From contig JAHRBI010000007.1 of assembly GCA_019084025.1 (NCBI GenBank), positions 1 to 64,000 of the forward strand: a stretch of 64,000 nt of DNA, given 5' to 3'. Positions 24,065 to 32,864 of this stretch are shown here, piece by piece (within the stretch, counting starts at the first letter, position 1; every line of letters starts with the position of its first letter). The DNA is from Burkholderiaceae bacterium DAT-1 (GTDB lineage Bacteria > Pseudomonadota > Gammaproteobacteria > Burkholderiales > Chitinimonadaceae). The translations under genes were made by a program, and so were the position numbers. Under the pieces are notes generated by a model that was not told the DNA's origin, did not search any database, and saw nothing but the letters and a program-made list of their open reading frames with translations.

Positions 24065-26455
24065 ATGTACAAGCTTAGGCGCGTAGCGCTTGGCGTGGTT
24101 GGTTTGTGTCTAGTGCTGACATTGATTCTTGCGGCACTGTTTTGGGCGGCGCTGCATGCAAGCTTGCCTGCAATTGATGGAACGATAAAGTCTGCGCAAG
24201 TCAGTGCTCCGTTGCGTATCGTGCGTGACAGGTTGGGCATCGTTACTGTTGAGGCCGGAAATCGGGCTGATGCGGCCTGGGCGCTCGGGTATGCACATGC
24301 GAGCGATCGCTACTTTCAAATGGACTTGCTGCGCCGAAATGCTGCAGGTGAAATATCCGCATTGATTGGTGCGGCGGCGCTGCCAGTTGATCGAGAGCAT
24401 CGCCTGCACCGACTCCGTGCGCGTGCGCATCAGGCGTGGCTGGGTCTGCCGGCTCAGGAAAAGGCCTTACTTCAGCACTATGCTGACGGAGTGAATGCAG
24501 GGTTATCCGCACTAAAGGGACGCCCCTTCGAATATTGGCTTTTACGCAATTCGCCTAAGCCGTGGTTGCCTGAAGATTCGTTACTGGTGATTTACACCAT
24601 GTATTTTGAACTGCAGGGACATCAGGCTGATCGTGAGTTATCACGCGGCTGGCTGGTTGAGAATTGCAATGATGCTCAGCTGGAATTTCTTTTGCCTGAG
24701 TCAAGCAAGTGGGACGCCCCTATAGATGAAAGCATTCAAGCACCGGGGCATGTGATACCGCAATCGGCGCCACTCTGGTGGCGTGGCGCGACGACGCAGG
24801 CCGGGCTTAAGCCCCTGCAGGAAAATTTCCCTGGTAGTAATAATTTTGCTGTATCGGGCAAGCGAAGCCTCAGTGGCTCGGCCATTCTCGCTGATGATAT
24901 GCATCTGGGCATTCGATTGCCCAATACCTGGTATCGGGCTGTGTTGCGTTGGCAGGAGCGTGCTCATGAAGTTGCCCAGATCAGTGGCGTCAGTCTTCCG
25001 GGTGCACCCGCTATTGTTGCCGGCAGTAATGGCCGTGTGGCGTGGGGGTTCACAAATAGTTACGGAGACTGGCTTGATCTTGTCAGGCTGGAACGTCACC
25101 CGGAAGATCATCTTCGCTACCGTGGGCAGAAGGAATGGGAGCAGCTGGTTCCTCATAAGGAGGTCATAGAGGTTAATCATGGCAATGCCGAAACGCTCAC
25201 GGTTCTGGAAAGTCGCTATGGTCCTGTTCGGGTGGTGGGGGGCGAAAGTTTCGCTATGCGCTGGGTGGCTCATGACGCCGGTAGAGCAGTCAATCTCGGC
25301 CTGATGGGGATGGAACATGTTCGCACCGCAGAGGAAGCGCTGGCTGTGGGGCAGCGATCGGGCATTCCTGCACAAAACTTGCTGGTAGCAGATCAGTCGG
25401 GTCATATTGGCTGGACCATTGCCGGCCCTATGCCTAAACGGGTAGTGTGGGGCGAGCGCAATACGGTGCCTCTGGCTGTCGATACGCCACATCTGGGATG
25501 GGAAGGCTATCTTGCGCCGACGGCGTATCCGCAATTGCTTGATCCACCTGCCGGCCAGTTGTGGACGGCAAACAGCCGACAGCTGGCAGGAGATCAATAT
25601 GCACTGATCGGGGATGGTGGCGCTGATTTGGGTGCCCGATCGCGCCAGATTCGCGATGATCTCACCAGCTTGCATCGTGTCACAGAGCGCGATCTATTGA
25701 ATGTTCAGCTGGATGATCGTGCCTTGCTACTGAATGGCTGGCACGATCGGCTGATTGCCTTGCTGGATGCGGATAGTTTGCGAGGCAAGCCAATGCGTCG
25801 TGAAGCGCGTGAGCTGGTTGCTAGTTGGACGGGACGGGCGGCGCCAAGCGATGCCGGATATCATATTGTTCGTGCCTGGCGGGACTCAATTTATCAGGGC
25901 ATGTTTGGCCGACTGGATGAAGAGTTGCGCAAGGTTGATCCGGATTTGCGTTACAACCTTGCCAATCCGCGCTGGGAAGTGGTGGCGGAAACCTTGCTTG
26001 ATAAAACGCCTGAGGCATGGTTACCCCTTGGCTATCAGGACTGGCAGCAATTCCAGCTTGCCCAGCTAGATCGGGTGCTGGACACGCTGCTCAAGGAACA
26101 TAAGCAGCTTAAGCTCGCCACCTGGGGGCAGGCCAATCGCAGTGAAATTGCCCATCCGTTTGTAAGATTTATGCCGTGGATGAAATGGCTACTGGCTACG
26201 CCCGCAGATGAACTGGCCGGGGATAAAAACGTGCCTCGCGTGGTGGGTAGTGATTTTGGTGCGTCAGAACGGCTGGTGATCAGTCCCGGTCACGAAGAAC
26301 ATGCCATATTCCATATGCCGGGCGGACAGAGCGGCAACCCTCTGTCACCCTTCTTTTTGGCCGGGCATGAGGCATGGGTGAAGGGAGACCCCTCGCCGCT
26401 ACTGCCGCAGGGTCGTGCCTATGTCTTTAATATCGAGCCTTCACCCGCCAAATAG
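24065..26455 (+). CDS. Penicillin acylase family protein (796 aa)
   Basis: This is an N-terminal nucleophile amidohydrolase of the penicillin G acylase / acyl-homoserine lactone acylase superfamily. A hydrophobic segment (about 6-30) may export or anchor it. The self-cleavage site is visible: Pro-Gly-Ser-Asn-Asn-Phe-Ala-Val-Ser-Gly, with Ser258 the expected nucleophile exposed at the start of the beta chain (258-796). The alpha chain carries the Asp-Arg-Tyr-Phe-Gln-Met-Asp-Leu-Leu-Arg-Arg motif of the family. The substrate could be an antibiotic, an acyl-homoserine lactone or another amide. The gene lies between pilZ and tatD, which are usually neighbours, so it looks like an insertion. Confidence 0.9.
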   Translation: MYKLRRVALGVVGLCLVLTLILAALFWAALHASLPAIDGTIKSAQVSAPLRIVRDRLGIVTVEAGNRADAAWALGYAHASDRYFQMDLLRRNAAGEISALIGAAALPVDREHRLHRLRARAHQAWLGLPAQEKALLQHYADGVNAGLSALKGRPFEYWLLRNSPKPWLPEDSLLVIYTMYFELQGHQADRELSRGWLVENCNDAQLEFLLPESSKWDAPIDESIQAPGHVIPQSAPLWWRGATTQAGLKPLQENFPGSNNFAVSGKRSLSGSAILADDMHLGIRLPNTWYRAVLRWQERAHEVAQISGVSLPGAPAIVAGSNGRVAWGFTNSYGDWLDLVRLERHPEDHLRYRGQKEWEQLVPHKEVIEVNHGNAETLTVLESRYGPVRVVGGESFAMRWVAHDAGRAVNLGLMGMEHVRTAEEALAVGQRSGIPAQNLLVADQSGHIGWTIAGPMPKRVVWGERNTVPLAVDTPHLGWEGYLAPTAYPQLLDPPAGQLWTANSRQLAGDQYALIGDGGADLGARSRQIRDDLTSLHRVTERDLLNVQLDDRALLLNGWHDRLIALLDADSLRGKPMRREARELVASWTGRAAPSDAGYHIVRAWRDSIYQGMFGRLDEELRKVDPDLRYNLANPRWEVVAETLLDKTPEAWLPLGYQDWQQFQLAQLDRVLDTLLKEHKQLKLATWGQANRSEIAHPFVRFMPWMKWLLATPADELAGDKNVPRVVGSDFGASERLVISPGHEEHAIFHMPGGQSGNPLSPFFLAGHEAWVKGDPSPLLPQGRAYVFNIEPSPAK

Positions 26456-26475
26456 GGCGGTTGCCTTGTGCCCGG

Positions 26476-26507
26476 AAAGGCGCAACTTGGTGTATCGTTG
26501 CGCCTTT
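26476..26507. terminator. Hairpin between the acylase gene and tatD
   Basis: AAAGGCGCAAC (26476-26486) and GTTGCGCCTTT (26497-26507) are perfect 11-base arms with a 10-base loop. The T-run is short, so termination efficiency is uncertain. It lies just after the acylase stop codon and 25 bases before the tatD start. Confidence 0.7.
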
Positions 26508-26532
26508 GTATGCATTGAGTTTGTGTGCCGCC

Positions 26533-27309
26533 ATGTTTATTGATTCGCACTGCCATATTGATTTCCCGGAGCTGGTTGAGCAAATCGACGACCTTCGCCT
26601 GAACATGCAGGCAAACAGGGTGACGCATGCGCTTTGCGTATCAGTCAATCTGCCAAAATGGCCAAATGTGGTTGCACTGGCCGAGCGTTTCCCGGAAATC
26701 TGGGCGTCAGTCGGCGTACATCCTGATTATGAGGATGAGGCAGAGGCCAGCGTCGACCAGTTGTGCGAGATGGCGCAACATCCTAAAGTCATCGCCATTG
26801 GCGAAACCGGTCTGGATTACTACCGGCTGACGGGTGATCTCGAATGGCAGCGCGAACGCTTTCGTACCCATATCCGCGCCGCGCGCCAGTGCAGCAAGCC
26901 ACTGATCATTCATACCCGCAATGCCGCTGAGGACACGCTGCGCATCATGAAAGAAGAGGGAGCGGATGAAGTGGGCGGTGTGATGCATTGCTTCACCGAG
27001 ACCCGTGAAGTCGCCGAGGCCGCACTGGATTTGAACTTTCACATTTCCATGTCTGGCATTGTCACCTTCAAGAATGCCAAGCAGGTGCGCGAAGTGGCGA
27101 CCATGGTTCCCCTTGATCGCCTGCTGATTGAGACGGATTCGCCCTATCTGGCACCTGTTCCGTTCCGAGGCAAGCTCAACCATCCGGCGCTGGTCAAGCA
27201 TGTGGCTGAGTGTATTGCTGACTTGCGCGGCATTCCGGTGACCGAAGTGGCTGCTGCAACGACAGCTAACTTTGTGCGCCTGTTCAAGCTGGAAGGCAGG
27301 CTGGCATGA
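26533..27309 (+). CDS. TatD family metal-dependent hydrolase (258 aa)
   Basis: A TIM-barrel deoxyribonuclease-type hydrolase of the TatD/YcfH group. The metal ligands are visible: Asp-Ser-His-Cys-His-Ile-Asp near the N-terminus, Gly-Glu-Thr-Gly-Leu-Asp-Tyr-Tyr, a His in Leu-Ile-Ile-His-Thr-Arg, a His in Met-His-Cys-Phe-Thr-Glu and Glu-Thr-Asp-Ser-Pro-Tyr-Leu. ATG 26533 gives the normal N-terminus Met-Phe-Ile-Asp-Ser-His; the frame is open further upstream through the hairpin but is unlikely to be translated. The TGA overlaps the next gene's ATG. Confidence 0.95.
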   Translation: MFIDSHCHIDFPELVEQIDDLRLNMQANRVTHALCVSVNLPKWPNVVALAERFPEIWASVGVHPDYEDEAEASVDQLCEMAQHPKVIAIGETGLDYYRLTGDLEWQRERFRTHIRAARQCSKPLIIHTRNAAEDTLRIMKEEGADEVGGVMHCFTETREVAEAALDLNFHISMSGIVTFKNAKQVREVATMVPLDRLLIETDSPYLAPVPFRGKLNHPALVKHVAECIADLRGIPVTEVAAATTANFVRLFKLEGRLA

Positions 27310-28088
27310 CCGCCGTAGACGTACTGATGCTGGGAGTGGGATCGAGTGGCGGGTCACCCGCCATTGGCTGTCATTGCCCTACCTGTACGTCGACTAATCC
27401 GCGAAATGTCCGCACGCGCTCATCCACCGTATTGCGGGTGAACGGACTGACGTTCCTGATTGATACAGGCCCCGATCTGCGCCAGCAATCTTTGCGCGAG
27501 GGGCTGACCAGTGTGGATGCCGTGCTGTATACGCACCCGCACGCCGATCACCTGAATGGCATCGATGATCTGCGCGCCTTTTGCTATGTGCGTCGCGCCG
27601 GGATTCCGGTATTTGGCAATGCCTTCATGATGGAAGATATCGCCAAGCGATTCTATTACACCATCCTTCCACCCGGCCCGCACTGGGATAAGCCCGTGCT
27701 GGAACTGAACACGGTAGAGGGACCGTTTACCTTTAACGGCGTAGACATCATTCCGGTGCCGGTCATGCACGGGAAGTGGCCTATTCTGGGCTATCGAATC
27801 GGAAATGTGGCTTATCTGACCGATGTATCCGAGATTCCCGAGTCCAGTTTACCGCTTCTCGAAGGACTGGATATCCTGATGCTGGACTGCCTGCGCAACG
27901 AACCGCATTTCACCCATTTCGGGGTGGAGCAGTCGATTGCGGCCGCGCAGCGCATCGGCGCAAAACGTACTGTCTTCTTCCATATGACACACGAGCTGGA
28001 GTACGAGGCGCTGTCTGCACGATTACCTGCCGGTATCGAAGTCGGATACGACGGCATGACCCTGCGCAGCGGACCGGCATCTGCCTGA
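27306..28088 (+). CDS. MBL-fold metallo-hydrolase, PhnP-like (260 aa)
   Basis: A metallo-beta-lactamase-fold phosphodiesterase. The metal motif Thr-His-Pro-His-Ala-Asp-His-Leu-Asn-Gly is near residue 80 and the later ligands are Met-His-Gly-Lys-Trp and Thr-Asp-Val-Ser. Near the N-terminus Gly-Cys-His-Cys-Pro-Thr-Cys resembles the extra zinc site of PhnP, which hydrolyses 5-phosphoribosyl 1,2-cyclic phosphate. No phn genes are nearby, so the substrate here is unknown. It overlaps tatD by four bases, indicating translational coupling. Confidence 0.88.
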   Translation: MTAVDVLMLGVGSSGGSPAIGCHCPTCTSTNPRNVRTRSSTVLRVNGLTFLIDTGPDLRQQSLREGLTSVDAVLYTHPHADHLNGIDDLRAFCYVRRAGIPVFGNAFMMEDIAKRFYYTILPPGPHWDKPVLELNTVEGPFTFNGVDIIPVPVMHGKWPILGYRIGNVAYLTDVSEIPESSLPLLEGLDILMLDCLRNEPHFTHFGVEQSIAAAQRIGAKRTVFFHMTHELEYEALSARLPAGIEVGYDGMTLRSGPASA

Positions 28089-28112
28089 TTCATTCGTCCC
28101 GCTGATAATCCC

Positions 28113-28142
28113 TTGTCATCTATAAACAAAGTCCGGTATGAT
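28113..28142 (+). promoter_or_regulatory. Promoter of the rpsF-priB-rpsR-rplI operon
   Basis: TTGTCA (28113-28118) and TATGAT (28137-28142) are separated by 18 bases. The predicted transcript would begin about 60 bases before rpsF, leaving room for a structured leader. Confidence 0.7.
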
Positions 28143-28160
28143 GCTGGACTTTTCACCCTT

Positions 28161-28186
28161 GCCTCACCGCTCGCATGGCGGGAGGC
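28161..28186 (+). promoter_or_regulatory. Leader hairpin before rpsF, candidate S6:S18 autoregulatory site
   Basis: GCCTC (28161-28165) pairs with GAGGC (28182-28186). Inside, after one bulged A, CCGC pairs with GCGG around a seven-base loop. Ribosomal protein S6 with S18 is known to bind a CCG-containing hairpin in rpsF leaders of many bacteria; a CCG is present here but I cannot confirm that it is bulged in the required way. Confidence 0.4.
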
Positions 28187-28209
28187 TTAATGATCCAGAA
28201 GGAGATCAC

Positions 28210-28575
28210 ATGCGACACTATGAAATCGTGTTCATCGTGCATCCCGATCAAAGCGAGCAAGTGCCCGCCATGATCGAGCGTTACAAGTCGATGATTACCA
28301 GCCAGAGCGGTAACATTCACCGCCTGGAAGACTGGGGCCGTCGTCAACTGGCTTACCCGATCCAGAAGATCCACAAGGCTCACTACGTTCTGATGAACGT
28401 GGAAATCTCCCAGGGCACCCTGGACGAACTCGAACACGCCTTCAAGTTCAACGATGCAGTTCTGCGTCACCTGACGATCAAGGCTGATCGTGCAGTGACC
28501 GAACCGTCACCGATGATGAAGGAAGAGAAGTCCAAGTCGCTGACTCCGGCCGCTGAAGGTCGCGAGGCTGCTTAA
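28210..28575 (+). CDS. rpsF: 30S ribosomal protein S6
   Basis: S6 binds S18 and 16S rRNA in the small-subunit platform. The start [12 protein letters not shown] and the block [11 protein letters not shown] are typical. ATG 28210 has an AAGGAGA ribosome-binding site five bases upstream, so the longer open frame from 28138 is not used. It is 121 aa with a basic/acidic mixed tail. It is first in the order rpsF-priB-rpsR-rplI. Confidence 0.98.
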   Translation: MRHYEIVFIVHPDQSEQVPAMIERYKSMITSQSGNIHRLEDWGRRQLAYPIQKIHKAHYVLMNVEISQGTLDELEHAFKFNDAVLRHLTIKADRAVTEPSPMMKEEKSKSLTPAAEGREAA

Positions 28576-28625
28576 GCCCATTGGGCGTGTAACGCCTGGT
28601 GTAAAACTTTTTGTGTGAGAACAGC

Positions 28626-28952
28626 TTGAGTGCCCGCAATACGGTGGTAGCAAGCGGCAAAGCCGGAGAATTCTCCGATCTGCGCTATACCCCGGCAGGC
28701 ATTCCGGTCTACGAGTTCAGACTCTTTCATGAGTCGGAACAGACAGAATCAGGATTCAAACGACAGGTGCAATGCGAATTCATCTGTCAGGCAATCGGCG
28801 AACACGCCGTGGCACTCACGAAGGTCTCCGAAGGGACGACCCTGATCGTGAAGGGATTCATGGCTGCTCGCAGCCGGCGACATCCCGCCAGCCTGGTCCT
28901 GCATGTCACGGACTGGAAAATCGATCCTGAGCTTGCACATCACGAATTCTGA
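28626..28952 (+). CDS. priB: Primosomal replication protein N
   Basis: PriB is a single-stranded-DNA-binding protein of the replication restart primosome with one OB fold. The family block [10 protein letters not shown] and the later [10 protein letters not shown] are clear. No ATG fits; TTG 28626 with GAGA upstream gives 108 aa and is preferred, while TTG 28611 has no ribosome-binding site. Its position between rpsF and rpsR is diagnostic. Confidence 0.93.
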   Translation: MSARNTVVASGKAGEFSDLRYTPAGIPVYEFRLFHESEQTESGFKRQVQCEFICQAIGEHAVALTKVSEGTTLIVKGFMAARSRRHPASLVLHVTDWKIDPELAHHEF

Positions 28953-28966
28953 ATCGAGAGGTCATT

Positions 28967-29194
28967 ATGTCCCGTCATTTGTTCAAGCGTCGGAAATTCT
29001 GCCGCTTTACCGCTGAAGGCATCAAGGAAGTTGATTACAAGGATGTCAACCTGCTGAAGGATTTCATCAGCGAAAACGGTCGTATCATCCCGGCACGTAT
29101 CACCGGTACCAAGGCTCGCTATCAACGCCAGCTGTCCACCGCGATCAAGCGTGCTCGTTTCCTGGCTCTGATGCCTTACACAGACCTGCACTAA
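28967..29194 (+). CDS. rpsR: 30S ribosomal protein S18
   Basis: S18 partners S6 in the 30S platform. The product is 75 aa and basic, with Arg-Arg-Lys-Phe-Cys-Arg-Phe, [12 protein letters not shown] and [13 protein letters not shown] motifs. It starts 14 bases after priB with GAGAGG upstream. Confidence 0.99.
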   Translation: MSRHLFKRRKFCRFTAEGIKEVDYKDVNLLKDFISENGRIIPARITGTKARYQRQLSTAIKRARFLALMPYTDLH

Positions 29195-29215
29195 GTCGGG
29201 CGGAGGAATTTAACT

Positions 29216-29665
29216 ATGCAAATCATTCTGCTCGAAAAAGTTGCTAACCTGGGTTCCCTGGGCGACATCGTTAAGGTTAAGGACGGTTACGCACGTAACT
29301 TCCTGATCCCTCAAGGCAAGGCAAAGCGTGCTACTGAAGCCAATCTGAAGGCTTTCGAAGCTCGTCGCGCTGAACTGGAAAAGCAACAAGCTGACATCCT
29401 GGCTCAAGCTCAAGCCCGTGCTGAAAAGCTGGAAGGCCTGACCGTGACCGTGGCTCAGAAGGCTGGCGTTGACGGTCGTCTGTTCGGTTCCGTGACCAAC
29501 CACGATCTGGCTGCTGCTGTTGCTGCTGCTTCGGGCGTGGCTGTTGCCAAGACCGAAATCCGTCTGCCGGAAGGTCCGTTCAAGACCATCGGCGAATACG
29601 ACCTCGTGGTTGCTCTGCACCATGACGTGCTCGCCAACATCAAGGTCACCGTGGTTGCTGAATAA
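29216..29665 (+). CDS. rplI: 50S ribosomal protein L9
   Basis: L9 has an N-terminal rRNA-binding domain (Met-Gln-Ile-Ile-Leu-Leu-Glu-Lys-Val and [10 protein letters not shown]), a long connecting helix rich in Ala/Glu/Lys/Gln (about 45-75) and a C-terminal domain. It is 149 aa, the family length, with a GGAGG ribosome-binding site. It ends the ribosomal operon; a strong terminator follows. Codon use is notably biased, as expected for a highly expressed gene. Confidence 0.99.
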   Translation: MQIILLEKVANLGSLGDIVKVKDGYARNFLIPQGKAKRATEANLKAFEARRAELEKQQADILAQAQARAEKLEGLTVTVAQKAGVDGRLFGSVTNHDLAAAVAAASGVAVAKTEIRLPEGPFKTIGEYDLVVALHHDVLANIKVTVVAE

Positions 29666-29718
29666 TTCAGTGATCGCTTGATCTGCTGCGATCCTCGGGG
29701 ATCAGCAGCGTTAAGTTT

Positions 29719-29748
29719 AAAAAGCCAGTCTTCGGACTGGCTTTTTGC
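29719..29748 (+). terminator. Terminator of the ribosomal operon
   Basis: AAAAAGCCAGTC (29719-29730) and GACTGGCTTTTT (29735-29746) pair perfectly around a stable TTCG loop. A second, imperfect hairpin (about 29684-29708) precedes it. Confidence 0.97.
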
Positions 29749-29900
29749 ATTTCCGCTGAATCTACGAGTCTGGATATGGGCCTGTCAGACATGCCATTCG
29801 GCGAATCATCGGGTGAGATATCCGATGTGAGGCGCGAGTACCCGGATCTCCTCCTATACTGGCTTGGATACATCAAACCGTCAGGTTGAGTAGGTGAGTC

Positions 29901-31541
29901 ATGCATGGTGGGCATAGTCGGGAAGCAGTCGCGCAAGAGGTGATCAATCAGCTGATAGCTGAAGGGATTTCCATATCGCCCGACACCTTTCGTGAGCGCT
30001 TCTTTCACCTGATTGGCAGGCAAATGCCGGCACTCGTGCCGTGGTCTGGGCTGATTGAGGCATTAATTCGGCAATGGGATATCCGCAATGCCGGATTTTC
30101 CCCTGTGCGTAAGCGAGAAATGCTCAGTTCGATGCTGCGGCGCTACGCGCATGATGCAGAAGGCCTGAATGAAAACCTAAATGGAATGATTGAGCGCTGG
30201 GAAGAGGCGGTCAGAACGTCGCGTCCCATCGAAGTCGCTGCAGATGAGGCACCCCAGGTTGAGAAACCGGTGCAATCCGAAGGGTGGCAAGCACTGAGCC
30301 TGCGGCTGCTCGACGCCTTTGCGCAAAAGGGTGCTTGTCCATACCCCGAACTTGAACCATTGATTCAATCCCTATTGCAACAGGCACAGCAAGCCATGTC
30401 GGCCGAGGATGTGCAGAAAGTAGAGGCGGGGATTTGGGTTATTCTGAAGCGATTAGACCATCTCTTAAGGCAGGATCAGCGGGTAAGCGCATCGATGCGC
30501 AATCTATTTGATCTAATGCTGGATAATATCTCTGTCTTATCGGGGAATGATGCCTGGATGGATGGGCAACTGGCCTTGCTCAGGGGCGTACTTGAACCCC
30601 CGGTCAAACCGATGCGTTTGTATCATGCCGAACAGACTTTGGGGCAGTTGGTGAATCACCAGCGTGAGCGTCGCCAGGAGCTGGATGCCGCGCAACAGGA
30701 AATGAAGTCACTCATTGCCAGCATGGTGGATCGTATCGGGCAAATGGCAGCCTCGACTGGGGGCTTCGGTGATCGGGTACAGCACTATGAAAGGCGTATT
30801 GCTGCCGCGCGGGAACTGGCAGATATTCGTGATGTTTTGCAAGATTTATCCGTGGATACCCGTCGCATCCACGGTGAAATTGACCGGTCGCGGGTAGAAC
30901 TTGATCTGGCGCGCGAGCAGGTACAGCTGTCCCGGGCACGTATCGATGCACTGGAGGCTGAACTAAAGAGCATGAGCGAAAAGGTAAGAGAGGATCAACT
31001 TACCGGGGCGCTTAATCGTCGTGGATTCGATGAGGCTTTTGGATCAGAGCTTGCGCGCATGCAGCGCACGAGGTCCAGTCTGACGATTGCCATGCTGGAT
31101 ATCGATAACTTCAAGATGTTGAATGACCGCTTGGGGCATCATGCGGGTGACGACGCATTGAAGCATCTGGTTAAAGTGGTCAAGGACGTACTTCGGCCAT
31201 CCGATGTGGTTGCTCGCTATGGTGGGGAAGAGTTTGTCATACTGTTACCTGAGACCCACGAGGTTGAAGCTGCCGCCATCATGCAGCGCGTGCAGCGTGA
31301 TCTAACCCGCAGATTCTTTATGCATAATCGGGAAAAATTGCTGATTACGTTTAGTGCGGGCGTCACGGCATACCGTCCCGGAGAACCGCAGGACGATGCA
31401 ATAGAGCGTGCGGATCTGGCGATGTACCGCGCTAAAAAGGCAGGTAAAAATCGGGTGTTTGTCGCCGAGCAGCATGAAGGAGGCACGCCTGCCCAGATTG
31501 TCGATTCAACGCCTGGCGGGCAACAAGTGCCTGATCAATAA
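29901..31541 (+). CDS. GGDEF-domain diguanylate cyclase (546 aa)
   Basis: It synthesises the second messenger c-di-GMP. The C-terminal GGDEF domain (about 365-525) has an intact active-site Gly-Gly-Glu-Glu-Phe at 441-445 and an Arg-Pro-Ser-Asp (432-435) exactly five residues before it, the I-site for product inhibition. Residues 1-95 form an all-helical domain I cannot name, and about 235-350 is coiled coil, likely for dimerisation. There is no transmembrane segment, so it is cytosolic. It is a single gene between the ribosomal operon and trmL. The pilZ gene 6 kb away does not prove a link, because that PilZ lacks a c-di-GMP motif. Confidence 0.93.
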   Translation: MHGGHSREAVAQEVINQLIAEGISISPDTFRERFFHLIGRQMPALVPWSGLIEALIRQWDIRNAGFSPVRKREMLSSMLRRYAHDAEGLNENLNGMIERWEEAVRTSRPIEVAADEAPQVEKPVQSEGWQALSLRLLDAFAQKGACPYPELEPLIQSLLQQAQQAMSAEDVQKVEAGIWVILKRLDHLLRQDQRVSASMRNLFDLMLDNISVLSGNDAWMDGQLALLRGVLEPPVKPMRLYHAEQTLGQLVNHQRERRQELDAAQQEMKSLIASMVDRIGQMAASTGGFGDRVQHYERRIAAARELADIRDVLQDLSVDTRRIHGEIDRSRVELDLAREQVQLSRARIDALEAELKSMSEKVREDQLTGALNRRGFDEAFGSELARMQRTRSSLTIAMLDIDNFKMLNDRLGHHAGDDALKHLVKVVKDVLRPSDVVARYGGEEFVILLPETHEVEAAAIMQRVQRDLTRRFFMHNREKLLITFSAGVTAYRPGEPQDDAIERADLAMYRAKKAGKNRVFVAEQHEGGTPAQIVDSTPGGQQVPDQ

Positions 31542-31559
31542 GCGGCTTTATGCTTCTTG

Positions 31560-32027
31560 CTAAAGCTGGCCACCGGCAAATCCATGCTGACGCCAGGCTT
31601 CAAATACGGTAACGGCTGCAGCATTGGAAAGATTCAGGCTGCGATTATCCGGCATCATTGGTAGCTTGATTCGACGATCTTCCGGAAAGCTGTTACGCAG
31701 CTCTGCCGGAAGCCCTGCAGATTCGCGTCCGAACAGAAAAGCATCGCCGGGCTGATAGGCGACTTTGTCGTAACGTGTTGATCCATGCGTAGTCATGGCA
31801 AAGATGCGCCGACCATTCAATGACTGTGCACAATCTTCCCAGCAATCATGCACCTTCATTTGCGCATATTCGTGATAATCCAGTCCTGCCCGGCGCATCT
31901 TCGCATCATCCAATGGAAAACCAAGTGGCTTAACCAAATGTAGCTCGGCGCCCGTATTGGCACACATGCGGATAATATTACCCGTATTGGGCGGGATTTC
32001 AGGCTGGAACAGGATAACGGCGAACAT
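31560..32027 (-). CDS. trmL: tRNA (cytidine(34)-2'-O)-methyltransferase
   Basis: TrmL methylates the wobble-base ribose of tRNA-Leu isoacceptors. It is a minimal SPOUT enzyme of 155 aa with Gln-Pro-Glu-Ile-Pro-Pro-Asn-Thr-Gly-Asn at 8-17, Phe-Gly-Arg-Glu-Ser-Ala-Gly-Leu-Pro and the knot end Asn-Arg-Ser-Leu-Asn-Leu-Ser-Asn-Ala. It lies 27 bases after comF in the same direction. Confidence 0.95.
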   Translation of the reverse strand: MFAVILFQPEIPPNTGNIIRMCANTGAELHLVKPLGFPLDDAKMRRAGLDYHEYAQMKVHDCWEDCAQSLNGRRIFAMTTHGSTRYDKVAYQPGDAFLFGRESAGLPAELRNSFPEDRRIKLPMMPDNRSLNLSNAAAVTVFEAWRQHGFAGGQL

Positions 32028-32054
32028 GGCAACTTCCGTAATTAAGCGGAGATT

Positions 32055-32771
32055 TTAGGTGAAATCCGCCCAACTTGCATGGCTATCCTCATACGGACTG
32101 TCCGCGCGAGCCAGAACAAGGCAACGAATCTCACCCGCGCCCGCACGACGAAGTGCTGCAGATACGTGCCGCATGCTGCTGCCAGTTGTCAGGACATCAT
32201 CCACAATGACTACCGATTCTCCCTGCAATGGGCGTGAAACTGAGAAGGCCCCGGCTAATGCACGTATGCGCGCATCTGCTGAGCGGTGCGATTGCATGCC
32301 TGTTTGCCGGGTACGTGTCAGTAGCTGGGATTGAGCATGTTTTTTCCACGGTGCAGGGAGGTAGCGAATCAGTTCCCAGGATTGATTAAAACCTCGCTCG
32401 CGCTCGCGGCTGCTATGAATGGGCATGGGTACCACGATGTCTGGCAAAGGAAGTCGCCTGGCTGAATTGTGAAGTAAATATCCAAGTGACCTGGACAGGC
32501 GAATATCAGGCCCATATTTCCAGTGTTGAATCAGGTTATCCAATGGCCAGCGATAATGGCATGCGGCTTCCGTCGCGATGAATGGCGTATCGAGCTCACC
32601 GCAGGCATTGCAGCGCGCATCCTGAGGCATGTCGACCGCGCAGACCGGGCAGGCCGGACCATATTTGCGGGGGATGAGTAGCTGGCACCTGGCACAGAGG
32701 CCGTTGCGGGCTTTGGCTGCCTGGCACAGTACGCACTGCTCCGGCAGTAATCTTGACAGGATAGGCGTCAT
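32055..32771 (-). CDS. ComF family phosphoribosyltransferase-like protein (238 aa)
   Basis: This is a ComFC/GntX-type protein linked to DNA uptake and use. An N-terminal double zinc finger has Cys-Val-Leu-Cys, Cys-Ala-Arg-Cys, Cys-Pro-Val-Cys and Cys-Asn-Ala-Cys. The phosphoribosyltransferase domain has Val-Pro-Met-Pro and the PRPP loop Val-Val-Ile-Val-Asp-Asp-Val-Leu-Thr-Thr-Gly-Ser-Ser. The ATG at 32771 is chosen because the zinc finger then begins about 12 residues in, as usual; an ATG at 32798 is possible, and neither has a good ribosome-binding site. Confidence 0.9.
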   Translation of the reverse strand: MTPILSRLLPEQCVLCQAAKARNGLCARCQLLIPRKYGPACPVCAVDMPQDARCNACGELDTPFIATEAACHYRWPLDNLIQHWKYGPDIRLSRSLGYLLHNSARRLPLPDIVVPMPIHSSRERERGFNQSWELIRYLPAPWKKHAQSQLLTRTRQTGMQSHRSADARIRALAGAFSVSRPLQGESVVIVDDVLTTGSSMRHVSAALRRAGAGEIRCLVLARADSPYEDSHASWADFT

Positions 32772-32864
32772 GTAAATATAAAAAATATAAAACGTCATCT
32801 TACTGAATTAATGACTGAAAAGTCGTTTAATTTGCAGGTGGTTAAAATTTGACAAGTCTGTAGC

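Noticed and set aside
24701-25675. 324-codon open frame antisense to the acylase gene
   Set aside because: Lies wholly within the conserved acylase coding sequence and has no recognisable motif.
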